In this document: one piece after another, positions 35,148-43,757 of the stretch | Layout: each line of letters begins with the position of its first letter | Numbering within the stretch: position 1 is the first letter of the stretch | Assembly (NCBI RefSeq): GCF_013116745.1 | Contig: NZ_JABFOE010000010.1 | Location: forward strand, 1 to 64,000 | DNA: 64,000 nt | Source of the DNA: Arthrobacter sp. 260 | GTDB lineage: Bacteria > Actinomycetota > Actinomycetes > Actinomycetales > Micrococcaceae | Direction of reading: 5' to 3' | Translations under genes and position numbers: made by a program | The notes under the pieces: generated by a model | The model's input: the letters and a program-made list of their open reading frames with translations, nothing else | The model's database searches: none | What the model was told of the DNA's origin: nothing

Positions 35148-35993
35148 ATGAACCGGAACCTGTACCTGCCACCGGAACCCCATCCCGCCGGGAACCCCAC
35201 CCCGCATCCCTGGACGCGTTACGTCGCCCTTGGTGATTCGTTCACCGAGGGCATTGGGGATCCGAACCCCGAGAGCGTCGGCGGCAACCGGGGCTGGGCC
35301 GACCGGGTGGCCGAGGAACTCGCCAGAAGCCGTGAGGACTTCGCGTACGCCAACCTCGCGGTGCGCGGGCGGCTCCTGCACCAGATTGTGGACCAGCAGG
35401 TGGAGCCCGCACTGGCGTTGCGGCCGGACCTGATCACCATTTCAGCCGGCGGCAACGATCTGATCCGTCCGGGCGGCGACCCCGACCGGCTCGCCGAACG
35501 ACTCGATAGCGCCGTCGAACAGCTCAGCGCTGACCACGCGACCGTCGTGCTGTTCACCGGACCGGACGCCCGCGAGTCGGTGCTGGGAAACTTCAGGTCC
35601 CGGACCGCCATCTTCAACGAGAACCTGCGGATCATCGCGGCGCGCCACGACGCGCTGATCGCCGACATGTGGGCGCTGCGCCAGCTGGTCAACCCGCAGA
35701 TGTGGGACGGGGACCGGCTGCATTTCTCCCCACTGGGCCACCACACGATCGCAATGATGGTGCTGGAGACCCTCGCCGTGCCGCACTCCCTGACACCGCT
35801 GGAGCCGCAGCCCCTGCCTCACAAGAGCTGGCGGGCGGCACGCACCGAGGACCTCGTCTGGGCGAAGGTGTACTTCGTCCCCTGGGTGCTGCGCCGGCTC
35901 CGCCGCCAGTCCTCAGGTGACGGCGTGCTGGCGAAGCGTCCCGACGCCGCACCCATTTTTGGTCCGGGGATGCCGCCCGGCGCTGGCGGCTAG
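35148..35993 (+). CDS. SGNH/GDSL-family hydrolase
   Basis: 281 residues, no signal peptide. The four family blocks are visible: GDSFTEG near residue 28 (Ser nucleophile), NLAVRGRLL near 67 (Gly), SAGGNDL near 95 (Asn) and DRLHFSPLGHHT near 190 (catalytic Asp and His). The enzyme probably hydrolyses an ester in the cytoplasm. The C-terminal 60 residues are Arg/Pro-rich and likely unstructured. AGGAT lies upstream of the ATG at 35148. The gene is divergent from the esterase at 34378. Confidence 0.85.
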   Translation: MNRNLYLPPEPHPAGNPTPHPWTRYVALGDSFTEGIGDPNPESVGGNRGWADRVAEELARSREDFAYANLAVRGRLLHQIVDQQVEPALALRPDLITISAGGNDLIRPGGDPDRLAERLDSAVEQLSADHATVVLFTGPDARESVLGNFRSRTAIFNENLRIIAARHDALIADMWALRQLVNPQMWDGDRLHFSPLGHHTIAMMVLETLAVPHSLTPLEPQPLPHKSWRAARTEDLVWAKVYFVPWVLRRLRRQSSGDGVLAKRPDAAPIFGPGMPPGAGG

Positions 35994-36001
35994 GACCGGC
36001 C

Positions 36002-37141
36002 GTGCCGCAGCCAGCCCACCCGGATCAGCGGATCGTTGCCCTGCGCATGGCGCAACAGCGGCTGTGGGGATCGCCCGCAACGAGCCCGGACCAGGTGGTG
36101 AGCTGGTTGGGTGCCGTGCAGGCCCAGGAGTTCGCCTACGCCCGCTGGTCGCTGGCCCAGCGGTGCGGCGACCCGTCAGCAGCCGAGGTGGAGAACGCCT
36201 ACGCTGCGGGAGACATTCTGCGCACTCATGTCTTGCGGCCCACCTGGCACTTCGTGCACCGGCTGGATCTGGGCTGGCTGATGGAACTCAGCGCACCCCG
36301 CGTCCGTCACCAGAACCAGTCGGTCAACTCGGGCTGGGGTGTCGACGACGAGCTGCTGCAGCTGGGCAACCGTGTGCTGGAGGCTGCGGTCGCCGACGGC
36401 GAACACCATTCCCGGAAGGAGCTGGCCGCCCACCTGCGGGCGGCGGGGCTCCCCACCACCGGCATCCCGCTGGCCCAGCTACTGATGGAGGCCGAGCTGA
36501 GCGGGATCCTCGTCAGCGGCACACCACGCCCCGGGACGACGGGCGTGCTCACCCACACCTACGCGGCCTTCAGCCAACGGGTCCCGGCGGGGCCCTCGCT
36601 GGACCGGGACGAAGCGCTGCATCAGCTCACGGTCCGGTACTTCTCCAGCCGCGGGCCGGCGACCGTCAAGGACTGTGCCGCCTGGTCCGGACTTCCGATG
36701 TCGGACATCCGGCGGGGGCTGGCCGAGGCCGCCGACACCTTCGAGACCAGCCGGATCGAGGGAATCGACTATCTGCACCTTCCCGATGTCGGCGCGCAGG
36801 GGCTCACCGGTGAGGAACCTGGAAAGACGACGCCGGGCCGGGTGGACCTGGTCCAGTGCTACGACGAGTACGTGATGGGATACTCGGCGACCCGGTTCCA
36901 TCTGGGCGGGAAGGCCCCAACCCCCGGGCGGGCGCAGGACGGCATCCCCAGCCATCTGGTGCTGCTGGATGGCCAGCTGCGCGGCCACTGGAAACATGAG
37001 GTGACGGCGGCCGGCGCGAGCATCCACACCCACCTGTTCGCCGACTTCCCGGCAACGTCCCGTGGTGAACACGAGGCGGCACTGCGGCGGTACTCGCGCT
37101 TCCTCGGGGTGGCAGGCGAGGTGCGCCTGGTCGATCACTGA
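36002..37141 (+). CDS. winged-helix (HTH_42, AlkZ-like) DNA-binding protein
   Basis: 379 residues, starting with GTG 36002, 8 bases after the SGNH gene. The fold is that of the HTH_42/AlkZ superfamily, DNA glycosylases that unhook alkylation or interstrand crosslink damage. Near residue 39 it has QAQEFAYARW, which aligns with the catalytic QxQ signature of AlkZ-like proteins. The last third carries CYDEYVMGYS and a family-typical C-terminal block. Activity is inferred; many family members are untested and some producers of DNA-damaging metabolites use them for self-resistance, but no such biosynthetic genes are near. Confidence 0.7.
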   Translation: MPQPAHPDQRIVALRMAQQRLWGSPATSPDQVVSWLGAVQAQEFAYARWSLAQRCGDPSAAEVENAYAAGDILRTHVLRPTWHFVHRLDLGWLMELSAPRVRHQNQSVNSGWGVDDELLQLGNRVLEAAVADGEHHSRKELAAHLRAAGLPTTGIPLAQLLMEAELSGILVSGTPRPGTTGVLTHTYAAFSQRVPAGPSLDRDEALHQLTVRYFSSRGPATVKDCAAWSGLPMSDIRRGLAEAADTFETSRIEGIDYLHLPDVGAQGLTGEEPGKTTPGRVDLVQCYDEYVMGYSATRFHLGGKAPTPGRAQDGIPSHLVLLDGQLRGHWKHEVTAAGASIHTHLFADFPATSRGEHEAALRRYSRFLGVAGEVRLVDH

Positions 37142-37169
37142 GCCGCCCCGGGCCCGGCGTCGTCCCGGG

Positions 37170-38300
37170 CTAGGAGTAAAAGGCCTCCCGCAGCCTGCCG
37201 TCGAGCTGGCCGACCTCGGTGAGGAACGCGTCGTGGCCGATCGGCGAGGTGATCAGGTGCACTGGTACCTCACCGGGCAGCGAGTCCGCCAGGAGCTGGG
37301 ACTGGCTGGGATAGTAGAGCCGGTCCGAGTCCACCGCGGCAATGAAGAACTGTGCCCGGGCCGACTGCAACGCTGAGTGCAGCGAGCCACGGTCGCGGCC
37401 CGCGTCATGCCCCATCAGCGCTTCGGTCAGCGCTACATAGCTGTTGGCGTCGAAGCGATCCACCAGCTTGTCCGCCTGGTGGTCCAGGTAGCTCTCCACC
37501 TGGTAGCGGCCACGTGCCGCCGGATCGGTGGAGCCGAAGGGGGTCTCGCGACCCTGGGGCGACCGGCCAAACCGGTACTCAAGTTCGGGCTCGGACCGGT
37601 AGGTGATGTGGGCGATACGCCGCGCCAGTCCCAGCCCGGCGGTGGGCCCGCTGCCGGGATAGTAGTCGCCGCCAGCGAACCCGGGATCCAGGCGGATGGC
37701 CGCGAGCTGGGCCTGGGCGAAGGCGATCTGTTCAGCGGAGCTCGCCGCAGTGCACGCGATGACCGCGCATCGTTGAACCCGGTCCGGGTACGTCAGCGCC
37801 CACTCAAGCGCCCTCGCCCCGCCGAGGGACCCCCCGAGCACCGAATGCCAGGTCCCTATTCCCAGTGCATCCGCGAGCAGCGCCTCGGCCTGCACTGAAT
37901 CCCGCACCGTCAGGAACGGGAACCGCGACCCCCACGGGACGCCGTCGGGATCCAGGCTGGCGGGGCCGGTGGAACCGTAGCACCCGCCCAGCATGTTGAT
38001 CGACACGGCGAAATACCTGGTGGTGTCGATGGTCTTGCCCGGGCCGACCAGCTGGTCCCACCAGCCGTCCTCGTCCGAATCCCCCCGGGCCACGTGGGAG
38101 CTGCCCGTCAGCGCATGCTGGATCAGGACTGCGTTGGAGGCGTCCTCGTTGAGGGTGCCCCAGGTTTCGTAGGCGAGGGTGAGCTCCGGGAGGTACCCCC
38201 CGGTTTCGCAGGTGAAGGAGCCCAGGCTGCGGGTCCGTACCACCCCGTCCTGCTGGGAATGGATGGTGCTGCCCTGTTGGGTCGTGTGAAGAGATGTCAC
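37170..38300 (-). CDS. metX: homoserine O-acetyltransferase
   Basis: 376 residues. MetX makes O-acetyl-L-homoserine in methionine biosynthesis. The alpha/beta-hydrolase fold carries the motif GGSLGGARALEW (Ser nucleophile; many homologues have GGSMGG) near residue 155, DSDRLYYPSQ near 321 and GHDAFLTE near 351, completing the triad. The start is GTG at 38300. A SAM-IV-type riboswitch lies 55 bp upstream on the same strand, so methionine/SAM supply should control it. No metY or metB is present nearby. MetX-like genes occasionally use succinyl-CoA; sequence alone does not exclude that. Confidence 0.92.
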   Translation of the reverse strand: MTSLHTTQQGSTIHSQQDGVVRTRSLGSFTCETGGYLPELTLAYETWGTLNEDASNAVLIQHALTGSSHVARGDSDEDGWWDQLVGPGKTIDTTRYFAVSINMLGGCYGSTGPASLDPDGVPWGSRFPFLTVRDSVQAEALLADALGIGTWHSVLGGSLGGARALEWALTYPDRVQRCAVIACTAASSAEQIAFAQAQLAAIRLDPGFAGGDYYPGSGPTAGLGLARRIAHITYRSEPELEYRFGRSPQGRETPFGSTDPAARGRYQVESYLDHQADKLVDRFDANSYVALTEALMGHDAGRDRGSLHSALQSARAQFFIAAVDSDRLYYPSQSQLLADSLPGEVPVHLITSPIGHDAFLTEVGQLDGRLREAFYS

Positions 38301-38355
38301 TGAAAACCGCCCGCCTCGAAGTCCGCGCTTGCGCCGGACACCTTGCCCACCGCCT

Positions 38356-38454
38356 GGTCGTCACCCGGGGCACCCCGCCGCGAAGGAGGGTTGCCGTCCA
38401 GCAAGCCGGGGCTCTGGTGGAGCGGCAATCCGCTCCGTGCTGGCACTCGTGACC
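38356..38454 (-). promoter_or_regulatory. SAM-IV-type riboswitch upstream of metX
   Basis: On the minus strand the RNA opens GGTCACGAGTGCCAGC, then has a variable hairpin (CGGAGCGGATTGCCGCTCC), the conserved GCCCCGGCTTGCTGG and GGCAACCCTCC segments, GCGGGGTGCCCCGGGTGA and closes with GACC, which pairs with the opening GGTC. This matches the layout of the actinobacterial SAM-IV aptamer. It lies 55 bases before the metX GTG. The mechanism (translation or transcription control) is not obvious, as no terminator stem follows. Confidence 0.85.
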
Positions 38455-38596
38455 TGCTCCTAGATAACCCGAAGAAGCCGTCCGGGTGCAAATATATGAA
38501 CGCGGCGGTCATGCTGGCTGCCGCCGTAGCGCGGCCCCGGAGGAGGTTAGGTAACCCTAAGTCGAGACACACATCACAAAGTGCAAAACTAGGGCC

Positions 38597-39238
38597 ATGC
38601 GCTTGGACCATGTCTCATATGCTTGTGAACCCGACGGCCTCGTAGCGACAGCGGGGAGGATTTCCGCTGCCTTGGGGATCGAACCGGTGAAGGGCGGTGT
38701 CCACCCCCGCTTCGGCACGCGAAACATGATTTTCCCCCTGCTGAATGGCCAGTACCTTGAGGTGGTCGAGGTGCTCAACCACCCCGCGTCGGACAAGGCA
38801 CCTTTCGGCCAGGCGGTCCGTGCGCGCTCCGAAGCCGGTGGAGGCTGGATGGGCTGGTGCGTCGCGGTCGATGACCTCGCCCCGTTTGAGCAGCGGCTTG
38901 GCCGCAGCGCGGTTCCCGGGAACCGCAAGTTCCCTGACGGACAGGAACTGACCTGGCAGCAGATCGGTATCAAGGGTTTGATCGCCGACCCTCAGGTCCC
39001 CTACATGTTGAGGTGGGATGACGGGACCGAGGCGCTGCACCCGTCGCAGGCCCGCCCGACGACGGTCCGGCTCGACTCGTTGACCATCGCAGGTTCACCC
39101 GACAGGATCGCCGAATGGCTGGGCACCCCCGCCACCGATCCCCTCGATGGCGTAGCGGTGAGGTGGGTGGCCCCGAACGGCACCCCCGGCGTGATGTCAG
39201 TGACTTTCGAGACCGCCAGCGGCCTGGTGGAGATCTAG
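38597..39238 (+). CDS. VOC/glyoxalase-like domain protein
   Basis: 213 residues with the glyoxalase_3-like pattern RLDHVSYACEPDG at the N-terminus, GGVHPRFGTRNM near 35 and NGQYLEVVEVLNHPASD near 51. Conserved metal-ligand residues are plausible (His5, Glu56) but I cannot confirm the full set. Members are uncharacterised. The ATG is divergent from the metX riboswitch; the AT-rich upstream stretch (38555-38595) is a likely promoter and no ribosome-binding site is seen, so translation may be leaderless. Confidence 0.78.
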   Translation: MRLDHVSYACEPDGLVATAGRISAALGIEPVKGGVHPRFGTRNMIFPLLNGQYLEVVEVLNHPASDKAPFGQAVRARSEAGGGWMGWCVAVDDLAPFEQRLGRSAVPGNRKFPDGQELTWQQIGIKGLIADPQVPYMLRWDDGTEALHPSQARPTTVRLDSLTIAGSPDRIAEWLGTPATDPLDGVAVRWVAPNGTPGVMSVTFETASGLVEI

Positions 39239-39286
39239 CTCCTCCTCACGCGCCGGATTCTTAGGTCCTTTCCTAGGCCGGGGTTC

Positions 39287-40105
39287 CTAGTCGCCGATCC
39301 CGATCGCCGACCCGAAGAGCGCGAAGCCCACGAAGCCCGCAATGTCCAGCAGGGCGTGGGCGATCACCAGCGGCATCACCCGCTTGGCGCGGGTGTAGGC
39401 GTACCCGAAGATCAACCCCATGATGAAATTGCCGATAAACGGCCCAAACCCCTGATACAGGTGGTAGCTGCCCCGCAGCAGTGCGCTGCTGACAATGATG
39501 ACTGGCATCGACCAGCCGAGGTGGCGCAGCCGGTGAAACAGATACCCCACCACAATGACCTCTTCCACCACAGCATGGCGTAGTGCCGACAGGATGAGCA
39601 CCGGCACCGTCCACCAGTAGGCGTCGAGCGCGGCCGGTTCGATCGCTGTCGTGATGCCCAGCGCCCTGCCGCCCGCGTATACGCCCAGCGTGCCGGCACC
39701 GATCAGGACTGCCAGACCAAAACCGAGCCCGAAGTCCACCCGGGGCCGGCTGAAGGTGAAGCCCAGCGTCCTGAACGCCGACTTTCCGGGCTCTGTGAGG
39801 AGGAACAGCACCAGGAACACCGGGATCAGCGCGAAGAAAATGCCCAGGAGCTGGTAGGTGAGGTCGAAGTACTGCCGGTCGTTGAGCACGGGGTTGAGCC
39901 GCGTGGTCTGGGCCGCCAGCGGGGCCTGGCTGAGTTTGTCGAGCAGGTTCACCACGGCGTAGACCGCTGACTGGCCGAGGGATAACCCCAGGACAATTGC
40001 GATCTCCGCGGTGATCCGGCGGCGCTGGCCGGACGAGGAAGTCCCGGCGTCGCCGGGGGCGGGCGGTGCGGACGGGTGGGTGGCATCGGTGGGCATGGCA
40101 GCCAT
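39287..40105 (-). CDS. CPBP-family intramembrane protease
   Basis: 272 residues, about eight helices. The CPBP (CAAX/Abi) motifs are present: EExxxxxxxF/L-type VVEEVIVVGYLFHRL near residue 180, GNFIMGLIFGYAY near 225 and HALLD near 254. Family members cleave or bind membrane substrates, for example in bacteriocin self-immunity; the substrate here is unknown. The N-terminal 35 residues are Pro/Ala/Ser-rich. ATG 40105 and ATG 40096 are both possible starts. Confidence 0.82.
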   Translation of the reverse strand: MAAMPTDATHPSAPPAPGDAGTSSSGQRRRITAEIAIVLGLSLGQSAVYAVVNLLDKLSQAPLAAQTTRLNPVLNDRQYFDLTYQLLGIFFALIPVFLVLFLLTEPGKSAFRTLGFTFSRPRVDFGLGFGLAVLIGAGTLGVYAGGRALGITTAIEPAALDAYWWTVPVLILSALRHAVVEEVIVVGYLFHRLRHLGWSMPVIIVSSALLRGSYHLYQGFGPFIGNFIMGLIFGYAYTRAKRVMPLVIAHALLDIAGFVGFALFGSAIGIGD

Positions 40106-40125
40106 CCTAGTGGGAGCTCCTGTGG

Positions 40126-40926
40126 CTAGTCGGTGGCGACCATCGGCGCCACGATCACCGTGGTGCCGTGGTCCTCGAACGACTGTCGCTGGGCGTCGGT
40201 GATCCCGGAATCGGTGATCAGGTTGCTGAAGGTGTAGCCGGTCATGGTGGCGAAGCAGCGGGTGCCGATTTTCGATGAGTCAGCGACCACGTAGGCGGTG
40301 GTTGCCCGCTTGGCGACCATCGCGTTGACTGCCGCCTCGCCCTCGTCACTGATCGTGGGGCCAACGATCGGGTCCAGGCCATTGACCCCGACGAATGCGA
40401 AGTCAAGGGCTACCCGCTGCAGCACCGCGTCGGCATAGGATCCCACCAACTCGTAGGACCGCGGGTTGACGATCCCGCCGGTAACCATGATCTTGAAGTT
40501 GGGCCGGACCACCAGCTGGGCCGCGATATTGATCGCGTTGGTCACGACCGTCAGGGTGGGCTTGGTGGAGGGTTCCATCAGGTCGCTGCGCTTGCTCAGC
40601 GCCGAGGCGATCGCAGTGCTGGTGGTCCCGCCGCAGAGCCCGATCACCGCTCCCTTGGGAATGAGGTCACTTGCTGCCTGGGCAATGGCCCGCTTCTGGT
40701 CCGCGTGGGCGTCCCTGTTGTAACGCCCGGGCAGGTCGTACGCGACAGCCTCGATGCTGGCACCCCCGTGGGTGCGGGTCAGCAGCCGTTGCTCAGCGAG
40801 GCTGTCCAGGTCCCGCCGGGCGGTCGCTGGTGAGACCTTAAGCTTGGTGACGATCTCCTCGACGTCCACCTGGCTGGCCACTGCCAGCAGGTCAAGGATG
40901 GCGTTGAGCCGTTCTGCACGTTTCAT
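40126..40926 (-). CDS. DeoR/GlpR-family transcriptional regulator
   Basis: 266 residues. An N-terminal winged helix (about 5-57, with SPATARRDLDSLAEQRLLTRTHGGA) and a DeoRC sugar-phosphate sensor domain (about 75-235, with GTTS near 99 and TGGIVN near 147). It shares a 4-base ATGA overlap with the aldolase gene and is the last gene of the sugar operon, so it is likely an autoregulating AgaR/LacR-type repressor that responds to a phosphorylated intermediate such as tagatose-6-phosphate. Confidence 0.85.
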   Translation of the reverse strand: MKRAERLNAILDLLAVASQVDVEEIVTKLKVSPATARRDLDSLAEQRLLTRTHGGASIEAVAYDLPGRYNRDAHADQKRAIAQAASDLIPKGAVIGLCGGTTSTAIASALSKRSDLMEPSTKPTLTVVTNAINIAAQLVVRPNFKIMVTGGIVNPRSYELVGSYADAVLQRVALDFAFVGVNGLDPIVGPTISDEGEAAVNAMVAKRATTAYVVADSSKIGTRCFATMTGYTFSNLITDSGITDAQRQSFEDHGTTVIVAPMVATD

Positions 40927-41789
40927 GGTGTCTGCCCCTTCCCGGGTGCTGTGCCCGCGGCGGCGAACAGGGTGAGCAGGCGGGCCGCCTCAGGTTCGAT
41001 GGCGGCGCGTCCGGCGGCGAGGTACTTGCGCGGGTCGACCGCTGACGGGTTGTGCTCGAGGTATAGGCGGACGGCATTGGTGGCCAGCTGGTTCAGGTGG
41101 GTGGAGACGTTGATCTTCGTCATTCCGGCCCGGATTGCCGCGGTAAGATTCGCGTCGGAGACCCCCGATGATCCGTGGAGCACTAGCGGCACCTCAAGGA
41201 CTGACTTCAGGGCAGCGATGAGCACCAGGTCCAGTTCGGCGCTGCGCTGCGTCATGGCGTGGGACGAGCCGACGGCGACGGCCAGGGCGTCCACGCCCGT
41301 TGCCGTCACGAAGGACGCGGCCTCCCCCGGGTCGGTGCGGACCCCCGGCGCGTGGGCGCCGTCCTTGCCGCCGATCCGGCCCAATTCGGCCTCCACGTAC
41401 ACGCCGCGTTCCCGGGCGTAGGCGGCAACTCGGGAGGTGGTGGCGACGTTGCCGTCGAACGGCAGCGCGGCGCCGTCGTACATGACCGAGCCGAAGCCCA
41501 GGTCCACGGCGGCGAGGGCCAGCTCGGGGTCCTCGGCGTGGTCCAGGTGCACGGCAACCGGCACGCTCGCCGACCGGGCGACCGCGAGCGTTGCCAGGGC
41601 GATCGGCTCCAGCCCCCGGTGGTATTTGACGCAGTTTTCGGAGATCTGCAGGATCACCGGGAGTCCCGCCGTCTCGGCGCCGGCCACCAGCGCTTCGGCG
41701 GTTTCCAGGTGGATCACGTTGAAGGCGCCGAGGCCCGCCCCTGAGGCAACAGCCGCGGCCATCAGATCGTGTGTCGGTGTGAGGGTCAT
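40923..41789 (-). CDS. class II fructose/tagatose-bisphosphate aldolase family
   Basis: 288 residues, the length of KbaY/GatY/AgaY. Metal ligands are in HLDHAED near residue 78, EAELGRIGG near 131 and HGSSGVSDAN near 205; NVIHLETAEALV near 25 matches the family N-terminus. The enzyme would split tagatose- or fructose-1,6-bisphosphate to dihydroxyacetone phosphate and glyceraldehyde-3-phosphate. The ATG at 41789 overlaps the kinase stop by 4 bases. Specificity for tagatose is inferred from the neighbouring PfkB kinase and SIS isomerase. Confidence 0.85.
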   Translation of the reverse strand: MTLTPTHDLMAAAVASGAGLGAFNVIHLETAEALVAGAETAGLPVILQISENCVKYHRGLEPIALATLAVARSASVPVAVHLDHAEDPELALAAVDLGFGSVMYDGAALPFDGNVATTSRVAAYARERGVYVEAELGRIGGKDGAHAPGVRTDPGEAASFVTATGVDALAVAVGSSHAMTQRSAELDLVLIAALKSVLEVPLVLHGSSGVSDANLTAAIRAGMTKINVSTHLNQLATNAVRLYLEHNPSAVDPRKYLAAGRAAIEPEAARLLTLFAAAGTAPGKGQTP

Positions 41790-42796
41790 GGTCGGGGCTC
41801 CTGCTGTGCGTGGGGGCTCGGGGGTCGGTCCTGGGTGATGGTCACTGCGTCGATCAGCTCCAGGTAGCTGGCGTGCAGCTCTCCCGCTGCCGGCATCAGG
41901 ACAGCGGCGGCCGACCAGGCAGTGGCCAGCCGCAGCAGAGTCTCGTCGCGGTGCCGGGAGGCTGCGGTGTCCCAGGCACCGGTCGCGCCCGAGGCCAGCA
42001 CGACCGCGAGGGCGGCGACGGCGGCGTCCCCAGCACCTGTCGGGTTGCCGTCCACCCGTGGCAGTGACGCCCACAGGGTGGGGCTCCCGGTCCGGTGCAG
42101 GGCCATGCCCTCCTCCCCGCAACTGACCACCACCGCACCCGCACCACGGTCCAACAGTTGCCGGGCGCCGTCGTCGAGCGTCGTGGCGCCGGTGGCTGCC
42201 AGCAGTTCGTGGTGGTTGGGTTTGAGGAGGTCCGCGCCGGCGTCGGCCGCCGCCAGCAGCGCGTCGCCGGAGGTGTCGATGAGACTGGGAATACCATGCT
42301 TCCGGGCACGCCGCACGAGGGAGGGGTAGAAGTCTACCGGCGCGCCGTCGGGCAGGCTGCCGGATCCGACCAGCGCCCCGGCACCGTCGAGCTGGGCCTC
42401 GAACGCCGCGGAGAGCGCCTCCCATTCGGTGTCCGTCAGGGGGCGCCCGGTCTCGTTGAAGATGCTGGTCTGCCCGGCCTCGCCGTCGACGAAGGCCATG
42501 CTGCGGCGGGTGGCGGCCGCCGTCGGGGTCAGCATGTGTGGGACCCCGCTGGCGACGAGTTCTTCCCGGAACTCGGTGCCTGACAGACCACCGACCGGTG
42601 CCAGTGCAACGGTCCGGTATCCCGCCTGGTGCAGGACCCGCGCAACGTTGAGCCCCTTGCCGCCGGCGCGCAGCAGGGGCTGGCGCACCCGGTGGGATGA
42701 TCCGGGGATCAGTCGCGGCACCGCATAGGTCAGGTCGACCGCCGGGTTCGCCGTCACCGTGATGATGGTCCCGCGGGAGCGCAGGTCCCCAGTCAT
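41786..42796 (-). CDS. 1-phosphofructokinase/tagatose-6-phosphate kinase-type PfkB kinase
   Basis: 336 residues. PfkB motifs are complete: substrate site LLRAGGKGLNVARVLHQAGY near residue 42 and catalytic DGNPTGAGDAAVAAL near 245. The FruK/LacC subgroup phosphorylates fructose-1-phosphate or tagatose-6-phosphate at the remaining end. Together with the aldolase it would form the bottom of a tagatose or fructose bisphosphate route. It overlaps both neighbours by 4 bases. Confidence 0.85.
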   Translation of the reverse strand: MTGDLRSRGTIITVTANPAVDLTYAVPRLIPGSSHRVRQPLLRAGGKGLNVARVLHQAGYRTVALAPVGGLSGTEFREELVASGVPHMLTPTAAATRRSMAFVDGEAGQTSIFNETGRPLTDTEWEALSAAFEAQLDGAGALVGSGSLPDGAPVDFYPSLVRRARKHGIPSLIDTSGDALLAAADAGADLLKPNHHELLAATGATTLDDGARQLLDRGAGAVVVSCGEEGMALHRTGSPTLWASLPRVDGNPTGAGDAAVAALAVVLASGATGAWDTAASRHRDETLLRLATAWSAAAVLMPAAGELHASYLELIDAVTITQDRPPSPHAQQEPRP

Positions 42797-43752
42797 GGCG
42801 TATCCAGGAGGCTGCGGGCGCGCAGTGCCGCGCCGATCAGGCCGGCGTCCTGACCCATCCGCGCCTCCAGGAGGACCGGTCGCCGGTGGAAGGAGAGGTT
42901 CCTGTCAACCTCGCGGCGCAGCGGGCCGAGCAACGACTCACCGGCCTGGGCCAGCCCGCCGCCGATCACCACGGCCTCGGTGCCGAGGATAGCGACCAGT
43001 TGGCTGATGCTGAAGGCCAGCGCCGCGACGGCGTCGTCTATCACCTGGCGGGCGACCGGATCCCCCGCGGCTGCGGCGTCGAACACGTCCCGCGCACCGG
43101 TGACCGGTTGGCTGCTCTGTTCTGCATAGCGGCGGGCGATTGCTCCCGCTGAACCAACGGTTTCCAGGCACCCGACCACACCGCAGGTGCACGGCAGCCC
43201 GCCGGGCACCCGGGCGTGCCCCAGCTCACCGGCATATCCGCCGGCCAGCACGCGCACTCCCCCGCAGAACACGGCGCCCGCGATCCCGGTCCCGATGATC
43301 ATGACGACGACGTCCTCGAGCCCGCGGGCAGCGCCGAAGCGCATCTCGGCGTCGCCGGCAGCGCCGACGTCGTGCGCGTAGGTGACCGGAAGACCGGTGG
43401 CGTCCTGGAGGCGCCGGACAAACGGGAAGTCGCGCCAGCCGAGGTTCGCTGAGTAGATTCCGACGCCGTTGATTTCATCAACCAGTCCCGGAGCGATCAG
43501 CCCGATGGCGCCGATGCGGTGGGCTGGCCAGGCGGCGCGGTAGTCGGCGAGGAGCTCGGCCGCGCGTTCCACGATGCTCTCCCCGGGGATCTGTGAGGGT
43601 GCCGGGGTGGGGGTGCGCCGGATGTCGAGGAGGGTCCCGTCCGGATCGGCGAGGGCCGACTTCAGGTCGGTGCCGCCCACGTCGATGGCCAGCACGAGGT
43701 CCGTCAGGGGTGCCGGTGCCGGGTCCGCCGTCGTCGCCGGGTGGTGGGTCAT
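42793..43752 (-). CDS. ROK-family sugar kinase
   Basis: 319 residues. ATP-binding DVGGTDLKSAL near residue 26 and the ROK zinc-binding signature GHARVPGGLPCTCGVVGC near 175 are complete, with no N-terminal helix-turn-helix, so this is a kinase, not a repressor. Likely substrates are glucose, N-acetyl- or free hexosamines. In this operon it would phosphorylate the sugar brought in by the divergent ABC importer. The ATG at 43752 lies five bases after the SIS gene stop; the frame extends upstream through the SIS gene end and was not used. Confidence 0.85.
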   Translation of the reverse strand: MTHHPATTADPAPAPLTDLVLAIDVGGTDLKSALADPDGTLLDIRRTPTPAPSQIPGESIVERAAELLADYRAAWPAHRIGAIGLIAPGLVDEINGVGIYSANLGWRDFPFVRRLQDATGLPVTYAHDVGAAGDAEMRFGAARGLEDVVVMIIGTGIAGAVFCGGVRVLAGGYAGELGHARVPGGLPCTCGVVGCLETVGSAGAIARRYAEQSSQPVTGARDVFDAAAAGDPVARQVIDDAVAALAFSISQLVAILGTEAVVIGGGLAQAGESLLGPLRREVDRNLSFHRRPVLLEARMGQDAGLIGAALRARSLLDTP

Positions 43753-43757
43753 CGGTA

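Noticed and set aside
38297-38645. Open frames across the metX leader
   Set aside because: They cover the riboswitch on both strands and show no coding character.
40923-42425. 500-codon frame covering aldolase and upstream DNA
   Set aside because: The first 212 codons are Arg/Pro-rich and lie inside the PfkB gene; ATG 41789 with a 4-base overlap is the real start.
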